From Vicinamibacteria bacterium (GTDB lineage: Bacteria; Acidobacteriota; Vicinamibacteria; Vicinamibacterales; UBA2999): DNA of 7,292 nucleotides. Under the pieces are notes generated by a model. It did no database searches and was not told the DNA's origin. It worked only from the letters and a program-made list of their open reading frames with translations. The stretch lies in NCBI GenBank assembly GCA_025924295.1, contig JAICEG010000270.1, positions 1 through 7,292 on the forward strand, given 5' to 3'. Of the stretch, positions 1 to 5,136 are shown in pieces. Positions within the stretch are counted from its first letter, which is position 1, and each line of letters opens with the position of its first letter. The position numbers and the translations under genes were made by a program.

Positions 1-1
1 G

Positions 2-64
2 ATCTCCAACTGGCGTCAGCTGGTCGACGCCGTCAACCGAGTCATCGATCCGTTGACGCCGTGA
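2..64 (+). CDS. C-terminal tail of an upstream gene, possibly a PadR-family regulator (partial)
   Basis: A frame open from the left edge ends in TGA at 62-64 and encodes 20 residues including NWRQLVDAVNRVI. Many PadR-family winged-helix repressors found beside ADOP permease genes end in a helix of the pattern W-x-x-L-x-x-A-(I/V)-x-x-(V/I)-L just before the stop, and this tail fits the pattern and lies directly before an ADOP relic. Such regulators bind DNA as dimers, and this last helix belongs to their C-terminal dimerisation part. Only 20 residues are visible, and an open frame this short is expected by chance in GC-rich DNA, so the call rests on the motif and the neighbour and is tentative. 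Confidence 0.35.
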   Translation: MSNWRQLVDAVNRVIDPLTP

Positions 65-74
65 TTGTTCACCA

Positions 75-385
75 GTGGTGGATCGACGTGCTCGCGCCTC
101 GGCAAGAAGAAAAGAGCTGAGCGTCCGAGCGGCTCTCGGCGCCAGCCGCGTGCGCGTCGTCGGTCAGTTGATGACCGAAAGCCTCGTGATCGCCGGGCTG
201 TCGGGAGGCCTTGGACTTGCGCTGGCATTCGTCCTCTTGACGCTCTTCGAGCGCCATGGACCAATCGGCTGGTTGTGTACGCGTCCGTGACCGGCCTTCT
301 CGTGCTCACCGCAATGACCGCGATCGCAGTTCCGGCGCGTCGAGCGGCCACAGTCAATCCCGTCGTTGCCCTGCGGGAAGAGTGA
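75..385 (+). pseudogene. Decayed ADOP-type FtsX/MacB-like permease (composite relic)
   Basis: Two pieces of one permease family lie side by side in different reading frames. The frame at 75-290 contains RARASARRKELSVRAALGAS followed by a membrane-type stretch rich in Leu, Ala and Gly. This is the conserved block of the first FtsX domain of ADOP (acidobacterial duplicated orphan permease) proteins. From about 265 the frame ending at 385 gives a hydrophobic helix, then PARRAATVNPVVALREE and a stop, the usual C-terminal signature of the second FtsX domain. Intact ADOP proteins are about 800 residues long, so the large N-terminal part (including the MacB periplasmic core) and most of what lies between the two pieces is gone. 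The junction near 255-265 is also a frame change. No functional protein is expected. Family membership is well supported. The number and order of deletions is inferred. Confidence 0.8.
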
Positions 386-439
386 GGTCCGCGGCTGACT
401 CAACTTGCTTTTTTCTCGCTGTACGACTGAGATCACCTC

Positions 440-1138
440 ATGATCACGATTCGCAAGAGCGAGGACCGCGGCAAAGCCGACCTCGGGTGGCTGAACTCCC
501 ACGCCACGTTCTCGTTCGGGGGTTACTACGATCCGAACTTCATGGGATTCCGCGTCCTGCGCGTGCTCAACGAGGATCGCATTGCGCCCGGCAAGGGGTT
601 CGGACCGCACAGCCATCGCGACATGGAGATCCTGACCTACATGGTCGACGGCCGCCTGGCGCACCGCGACAGCCTCACCGGGCCGCACATCCTCGGACGC
701 AACGAGGTCCAGGTCATGGCTGCCGGCGACGGCATCGTGCACAGCGAATTCAACGCCTCCGACACCGAGTCGTCGCACTCGCTCCAGATCTGGATCGAGG
801 CGCGAGCCGAGGATCTCACGCCTTCGTACCAGCAGATCGGGTTCGCTCCAGAGGACAAGCGCGGGCGCCTGCACCTGCTGGCCGCGCCGGAGACGACCGA
901 TCCGGCGCGGACGGCGGTCATCAACCAGGACGCGCGCGTGTATGTGACTGAAGTCGAGGCCAACGATCGCGTGACCCATGCCTTGCCCGAAGGGCGACAC
1001 GCATGGATTCAAGTCGTTCGCGGCGCCATCGACGTCAACGGCACACCGCTGCAACAGGGCGACGGCGCCGCCATCAGCGACGAGCGCTCGGTTGTCGTCT
1101 CCGGGCAGGGCGAGGCCCTGCTTTTCGATCTTCCCTGA
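440..1138 (+). CDS. yhhW: Pirin family protein, YhhW-type (quercetin 2,3-dioxygenase-like cupin)
   Basis: A 232-residue cytoplasmic bicupin, almost the same length as E. coli YhhW (231). The pirin N-terminal domain shows the conserved blocks HATFSFGGYYDPNFMGF (21-37), GPHSHRDMEILTY (55-67) and GIVHSEFN (98-105). His57, His59, His101 and Glu103 occupy the positions of the metal-binding residues known in YhhW, so the metal site is intact. The C-terminal half ends in the family-typical LLFDLP. YhhW oxidises quercetin in vitro, but the physiological substrate of bacterial pirins is generally unknown. The ATG at 440 gives the usual family N-terminus (M-I-x-I-R-K); only a weak GAG lies upstream at 429-431. 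The next gene starts 8 bases after the stop, which suggests a two-gene unit. It is intact, unlike the relics upstream. Confidence 0.93.
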   Translation: MITIRKSEDRGKADLGWLNSHATFSFGGYYDPNFMGFRVLRVLNEDRIAPGKGFGPHSHRDMEILTYMVDGRLAHRDSLTGPHILGRNEVQVMAAGDGIVHSEFNASDTESSHSLQIWIEARAEDLTPSYQQIGFAPEDKRGRLHLLAAPETTDPARTAVINQDARVYVTEVEANDRVTHALPEGRHAWIQVVRGAIDVNGTPLQQGDGAAISDERSVVVSGQGEALLFDLP

Positions 1139-1146
1139 GCGCGCGC

Positions 1147-1635
1147 ATGGCCCAACCCGGTGTCGTCGTCGCCTTTTCGTCGCGGTGTGGCAGCACCGAA
1201 ACGATCGCACATGCCGCTGCCGTCGGCGCCGTGAACGCGCGTGCACTCCCACGCCTGCGCCGGCTCGTCGATGATGGCCCGGTCGCGACAGACTGCGCTG
1301 ACACGTTGCGCCGGATGAAGAAGGAGTACGTGCCACCGACGGAAGCGGACATCGCGGGTGCGGCGGCCCTGATGATCGTGCCAACTGCGGGCATGACACC
1401 GGCATCCGATGTCTGGCAGTCGTTCATCACGCTACTCGACAAGCTGGCGTCCGCAAGCAAGCTGGCCGGCAAGGTTGGCGCCGTGATCGACACGGGCGAC
1501 AGCGAGACGGTGGCACGCTTCTCGTCAGCGCTCGCAGCGCGCGGGTTCGCGTTGATTGCGGCCAACGGCGACGCGCGGGCGCACGGTCGCGCGGTCGGCG
1601 CCGCAGTCGTGGCTCAATCGATGCCGAAGCAGTAA
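1147..1635 (+). CDS. Flavodoxin-fold protein, WrbA/NAD(P)H:quinone oxidoreductase-like
   Basis: Encodes 162 residues. It opens with a hydrophobic beta strand (GVVVAF, 5-10) running into SSRCGSTETIA (11-21), the layout of the flavodoxin phosphate-binding loop that holds the FMN phosphate. A second strand and loop, MIVPTAGMTPASDVWQSFI (76-94), resembles the region of WrbA-type proteins that contacts the isoalloxazine ring. A third strand, KVGAVIDTGDS, follows at 109-119. The likely role is FMN-dependent electron transfer or quinone reduction in the cytoplasm, but this is inferred from fold motifs only. WrbA proteins are nearer 200 residues, so this is a shorter relative. The ATG at 1147 has no clear Shine-Dalgarno sequence and lies 8 bases after the pirin stop, so translation is probably coupled to the pirin. 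Its last 22 bases overlap the 3' end of the convergent lipoprotein gene. Confidence 0.72.
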   Translation: MAQPGVVVAFSSRCGSTETIAHAAAVGAVNARALPRLRRLVDDGPVATDCADTLRRMKKEYVPPTEADIAGAAALMIVPTAGMTPASDVWQSFITLLDKLASASKLAGKVGAVIDTGDSETVARFSSALAARGFALIAANGDARAHGRAVGAAVVAQSMPKQ

Positions 1636-2336
1636 AAAAGCCCTGCCCCGCCGGTCGACTGCAACTCGGTCTGCCCGCATCCGCTCGACGGATGCACCGA
1701 GTTCCACGAGTTCACTCCAGCGGTCCGCCCCCTGCGATCGTGATGGCCCACCTGGGCGCGGCCGCCGGTGCTGGACGTCCAGTTCCCGCACGTCAGATTC
1801 TCGCTCGCTGGAAATGCCGTCCCGTCCTCGCGCGATCCGGTCAGGATGTCGTGCATGTTCGGGTCGTCGCCGACGCCGTTGACGGGATCCAGCCTCTCTG
1901 TCGTCGCCATCTCCTTGTTGATGCGGTTCATGTCGTCGTGGAGTTCGTCCACGTTCGCAGCGACCAACAACCCCTCGGCGTTGTACCAGGGGCCCTTGCC
2001 AATCCGGTCACGCGCATTGACGGCAGGCTGACCGTCCATCGCCGACGCGCTCAGGTATGCCCGCCAGGTGTGATCGCCGGCGCCCTCCGCGTTGGCAAGA
2101 GCCGCACAATGTGCGTCGGCGCCCGTAAGCCCGCCCAGATCGCCACCCTTGCCGAGGCCCTTGCTGGTCACGAAGAACGTCATCACCGACTTTTCGCCAC
2201 CCATGGCCCGTGATGGCGGCGGCGCTTCCTGCGCCGGTTGCGGTGAGGCAGCGGGCGCCGGCTCGGTGTTGTCGGTGCGTCCGCAGGCGGCGAACGCAAG
2301 AGTGATCGTTAGCAAAGCCAGGAATACGCGTGTCAT
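1614..2336 (-). CDS. Lectin-like lipoprotein (C-type lectin/endostatin-like fold family)
   Basis: Encodes 240 residues from the ATG at 2336-2334. The N-terminus is a lipoprotein signal (MTR, hydrophobic 4-17, then FAAC with Cys18 as the expected lipidated residue; Phe at -3 is not the usual Leu). A Pro/Ala-rich linker (about 24-45) leads to a domain at 50-240 with the blocks SKGLGKGGDLGGL, DAHCAALA, TWRAYLS, NARDRIGKGPWYNA, HDILTGS, CGNWTSS, QVGHHDR and GGAGLFYCF. I recognise these as a widespread bacterial secreted family usually labelled lectin. Cys77, Cys183, Cys220 and Cys236 could form two disulfides, as in C-type lectin-like folds. Its ligand is unknown. The start overlaps the adaptor stop as ATGA, making it the last gene of the efflux operon. 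A longer frame begins at 2375 but would put 13 charged residues before the signal peptide, so 2336 is preferred. Confidence 0.8.
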   Translation of the reverse strand: MTRVFLALLTITLAFAACGRTDNTEPAPAASPQPAQEAPPPSRAMGGEKSVMTFFVTSKGLGKGGDLGGLTGADAHCAALANAEGAGDHTWRAYLSASAMDGQPAVNARDRIGKGPWYNAEGLLVAANVDELHDDMNRINKEMATTERLDPVNGVGDDPNMHDILTGSREDGTAFPASENLTCGNWTSSTGGRAQVGHHDRRGRTAGVNSWNSVHPSSGCGQTELQSTGGAGLFYCFGID

Positions 2337-3844
2337 TGGACGACAACGACCCCTTTCAGCATGTTCATGCCGCACGCGAATGCGACCTCACCTGTCTGCG
2401 CGGGCATGAACTCGATCACGACAGGCTCGTTCAGAGGTAGCGCACGTTTAATCTTCAGCGAGGGGAACACCACCTCTGTTCCGCATGTCTTGTCCGTCGT
2501 TCGCACGAAGGTCAGTCTGACGGTAGCCCCCGCACGTACGCTCACCTTGTCTGGCTCGAAGCCTTTCTCCGTAACCACGATCTTCGCGCCCTGGACGTCC
2601 GCGTGAGAACCTCGGAGGCCAAGGCGTTCGGCCTCTGAACGGAGGAAGAAGCTCCCCCCGGATACGACCGAATCGCCGGCTGACAGCCCGGCAAGCACCT
2701 CGACGTGATCACCTAGCGTGCGCCCGAGACGAACCTCTCGTTCGACAAACTTCTCCGGATCGTTCGGCACAGACAGGTAGATCACCTGCTTGTCGCCGAC
2801 GCTTTGCACGGCGTCCCTGGGCACGGCGAGCGCCGACGCGGTGGCCGCCGACTCAATCGCGACCTCGGTGTACATGCCCAGGCGCAGGTCGCCGCGCGGG
2901 TTGGCCACTTCGACACGAATCCTCGCCGTGCGTGTCGTTGGGTTGAGCTGCGGATCGATGAAACTGACCCGCCCCGCAAGCAGCTGGCCGGGAGAGGCCG
3001 TCGTGGTGACGGTGGCCCGAACGCCCTCGCGCACGCGCGCCAGGTCTCGCTCGTAGACATCCGCAATGATCCACACATTCGACAGATCGACGACGGTGAA
3101 GAGCCTGGACGTCGGGTCCACGTTCAAGCCGACGTTCGCCAGTCGCTCGGTGATCACACCGTCGATAGGCGCCGGCACACGCGTCGTCGCATCCGCCTGA
3201 GACTTCGAGGAGCCTTCGTCGCCCGCTGCGCCCAGGAGCTCGAGCCGCGACCGAGCGCTCTCGACTTCTGCCGTTTGCGCCGCGTGCTCGGCATGAATGC
3301 GCTCCAGCTCCTGGCGACTGGCGGCCCCGATCTCGACGAGCTTCTCGGTTCGCTGCAACTCGCGGTCGTGCGCGTCCAACATCGCGCGTGCGGCGATGTA
3401 CTTCGTCCGCGCCTCTGCGAGCTCGGGACTGTACACCTCCGCGAGTGGCTGGCCCTTACGCACCCGATCGCCGAGTTGAGCTGACACCATGACGATGCGG
3501 CCACTTACGAGAGGCGTAACCGTCACCTGTTGATATGCATTCGGCTCGACGATGCCGGGCACCCGAAGGGTCTCGGTCCCGACCGGCATCGATATCGGTG
3601 TCAGGTGAATGCCCGCACGATCTGCCGCGGCCTTCGTCAGCGTCACCACAACGTCAGGGGATGTTGACGCTGCGCGCCCGATGACGGCATCAGACGTGGC
3701 ACCCGGCGCGCTGGTGGGCGTCACTTCGGGAGCACTGCCCTCGCGCATCAGCAGGTACGTGCCACCGCCTCCAATCAATAACAGTGACAACACTGCCATC
3801 ACCGCCACCATCGGGGTCACGTGTAGTCGGCGTTCTTCAGTCAT
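2333..3844 (-). CDS. cusB: CusB-type RND efflux periplasmic adaptor with C-terminal cupredoxin-like domain
   Basis: Encodes 503 residues of a membrane-fusion protein that links the inner-membrane pump to the outer-membrane channel. A single N-terminal membrane anchor (about 12-33) is followed by a linker, a first barrel/lipoyl segment (94-140, GIVEPNAYQQVTV and GDRVRKGQPLAEVYSPEL), an alpha hairpin (141-205), the second lipoyl half (VPAPIDGVITE, 223-233), and beta-barrel and membrane-proximal domains to about 410. These are standard for CusB/CzcB proteins of about 400 residues. Residues 420-503 are extra: KIVVTEKGFEPDKVSVRAG, then TCGTEVVFP (453-461) and ACGMNM (490-495), a cupredoxin_1-like domain in which Cys454, Cys491, Met493 and Met495 are candidate copper ligands. 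The linker at 34-70 has no methionine, unlike the copper-binding N-terminus of E. coli CusB. ATGA overlaps join it to the channel gene upstream and the lipoprotein gene downstream. Copper or silver specificity is inferred from the pump. Confidence 0.93.
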   Translation of the reverse strand: MTEERRLHVTPMVAVMAVLSLLLIGGGGTYLLMREGSAPEVTPTSAPGATSDAVIGRAASTSPDVVVTLTKAAADRAGIHLTPISMPVGTETLRVPGIVEPNAYQQVTVTPLVSGRIVMVSAQLGDRVRKGQPLAEVYSPELAEARTKYIAARAMLDAHDRELQRTEKLVEIGAASRQELERIHAEHAAQTAEVESARSRLELLGAAGDEGSSKSQADATTRVPAPIDGVITERLANVGLNVDPTSRLFTVVDLSNVWIIADVYERDLARVREGVRATVTTTASPGQLLAGRVSFIDPQLNPTTRTARIRVEVANPRGDLRLGMYTEVAIESAATASALAVPRDAVQSVGDKQVIYLSVPNDPEKFVEREVRLGRTLGDHVEVLAGLSAGDSVVSGGSFFLRSEAERLGLRGSHADVQGAKIVVTEKGFEPDKVSVRAGATVRLTFVRTTDKTCGTEVVFPSLKIKRALPLNEPVVIEFMPAQTGEVAFACGMNMLKGVVVVQ

Positions 3845-5136
3845 CGCATCTCTCCAAGCGCACGATTGAGAGCCGTTCGGGCCTCGTACGCCGCGCGCAG
3901 GGTTTCGGTATACGCGCGTTCCAGGTCGAGGTATCGCTTCTGCTCGGCCAGCACCTCGAAGATGGTTGCGCGGCCCAGCTCGTAACTCTGTCGAACGACC
4001 GACAGATTCTGGCGAGCGAGAGTCCGCGCATCTCCGGCGTACAGTCGCACCGCCTCGTGTGCTCGTTGGTTCAGCGACCGGGCGGTTGCGATCTCGGTCT
4101 TCGCCGTCAGCTCTGCTGCCTCCTGAAGCGCCAGCGCATTCAAACGCTCGGCGCGTGCAGCAGCAACCTCACCCTGGTTGCGGTCGAACATCGGCAAGGT
4201 CACCGTCGCACCCGCCGTCACGTAGTGGAACAACCCCTGGACACGTTCGGGCACCCCAGTGGGCGACAGGCCAAACTGCGGAAAGCCGGAATCCATGCGC
4301 GTGTAGCCGGCAAACACCGCCATGTCGAACCGGCCCTCTCGCTGTGCCCGATCGATCCGCGCGTCGGCGACGGCCACCCGAGCCGCGGCTTCGCGCACAT
4401 CCGGCCGCTGGTCGGCGACTGCGGCTACGGATACGGCCACCGATTCCCGATCCACAACATCTTCCAGGGCCTCACGAAGGCGCACCGTATCGTCCGGTGA
4501 TGCGCCCAGTATCCGCTTCAACTCGAACATGGCACGCTCGACGCGGCCGAGTTGCAACGAACGATCCGCATTCAGTCGCCGAAGCTCGACGTCGACGACG
4601 TCACGCTCGATGGGAGATGAGGCTCCCTCGTCGACGCGGGAACGAAGGAGGTCGTGCTGACGACGGGAGGCGTCGACGAGCTCGTCGAGAATCGCCAGAT
4701 CACGAACGGCGGCGAGCGCCTCGCCAAACCGTGCGCGCACATCCGCGGCCAGCAGTCGCTGCCGATCCGCAACCGCCAGCTCGGTAGCCGTGATCTCTCG
4801 ATCGGCGACGCCCTCTCGTCCCTCTCGGCGAAACAGGTCGAGTGGCCATTCCACGTTGACCATCGTCTGATTGTCCGTGCCTGACGGTTCGCCCCGGAAC
4901 TCTGCCGAGAGCGACGGGTTCTTCCGAAGCCCGGCCTGTAGCCGAGTTCCTCGTGCAACGTCGATCGCCGTCCGTGCAGCTCGCAGCGATGGTTCCTGCG
5001 CCAGCCCTCTCGCGATGGCCTCGTCGAGAGACAGGCCGTTCACGGCATCGAGGAACGAGGCCGTCGTCTGTGCCGCGCTCGTGGACGCCAGCAGCATTGA
5101 CAGCACGAATGAAGCTGCGCCTACCCAACGGTTCAT
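3841..5136 (-). CDS. TolC-family outer membrane efflux protein (CusC/CzcC-like)
   Basis: Encodes 431 residues of the outer-membrane channel of the tripartite exporter. A Sec signal peptide (MNRWVGAASFVLSMLLASTSA, cleavage likely near residue 21-23) is followed by two outer-membrane-efflux-protein repeats. Repeat one (about 36-225) begins LSLDEAIARGLAQEPSLRAA; repeat two (about 245-430) contains RPDVREAAARVAVADARI, the TVTLPMFDRNQGEVAAARAE block (311-330) and SYELGRATIFEVLAEQKRYL (384-403), all typical of this family. Both repeats have long Ala/Arg/Glu-rich helical stretches that form the periplasmic tunnel. No lipid-attachment Cys follows the signal peptide, unlike E. coli CusC. The start at 5136 has a strong Shine-Dalgarno AAGGGAG six bases upstream and begins the signal peptide; the longer frame from 5205 has no signal-like start. 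It overlaps the pump stop and the adaptor start, both as ATGA. Metal specificity cannot be read from the channel itself. Confidence 0.94.
   Translation of the reverse strand: MNRWVGAASFVLSMLLASTSAAQTTASFLDAVNGLSLDEAIARGLAQEPSLRAARTAIDVARGTRLQAGLRKNPSLSAEFRGEPSGTDNQTMVNVEWPLDLFRREGREGVADREITATELAVADRQRLLAADVRARFGEALAAVRDLAILDELVDASRRQHDLLRSRVDEGASSPIERDVVDVELRRLNADRSLQLGRVERAMFELKRILGASPDDTVRLREALEDVVDRESVAVSVAAVADQRPDVREAAARVAVADARIDRAQREGRFDMAVFAGYTRMDSGFPQFGLSPTGVPERVQGLFHYVTAGATVTLPMFDRNQGEVAAARAERLNALALQEAAELTAKTEIATARSLNQRAHEAVRLYAGDARTLARQNLSVVRQSYELGRATIFEVLAEQKRYLDLERAYTETLRAAYEARTALNRALGEMR
3850..3855 (-). promoter_or_regulatory. Ribosome binding site of the adaptor gene
   Basis: The minus strand reads GGAGAG, with GGAG seven bases before the ATG at 3844. 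It lies inside the 3' end of the channel gene, which suggests that reinitiation at the ATGA overlap is assisted by its own ribosome site. Confidence 0.65.

Noticed and set aside
407..435. Possible promoter TTGCTT, 17 bases, TGAGAT before the pirin gene
   Set aside because: The -10 hexamer matches the consensus at only three positions and ends within a few bases of the start codon, so I do not call it.
164..1405. Long open frame on the minus strand (about 410 codons) opposite the permease relic, pirin and flavodoxin genes
   Set aside because: It is Arg- and Pro-rich with no recognisable domain and lies antisense to the pirin gene, whose protein is clearly conserved. Long antisense frames are expected in GC-rich DNA.
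1631..1645. A-run/T-run at the convergent gene ends as a terminator
   Set aside because: The run is made of Leu-Phe-Tyr codons of the lipoprotein on the minus strand, and no stable GC-rich hairpin adjoins it on either strand.
2336..2375. Earlier start codon for the lipoprotein gene at 2375
   Set aside because: It would add 13 mostly charged residues before the signal peptide and lengthen the overlap with the adaptor gene. The start at 2336 fits the lipobox and the ATGA junction.
2804..3484. Open frame of about 226 codons on the + strand opposite the adaptor gene
   Set aside because: Arg-rich composition with no domain; the adaptor on the other strand is unmistakable.
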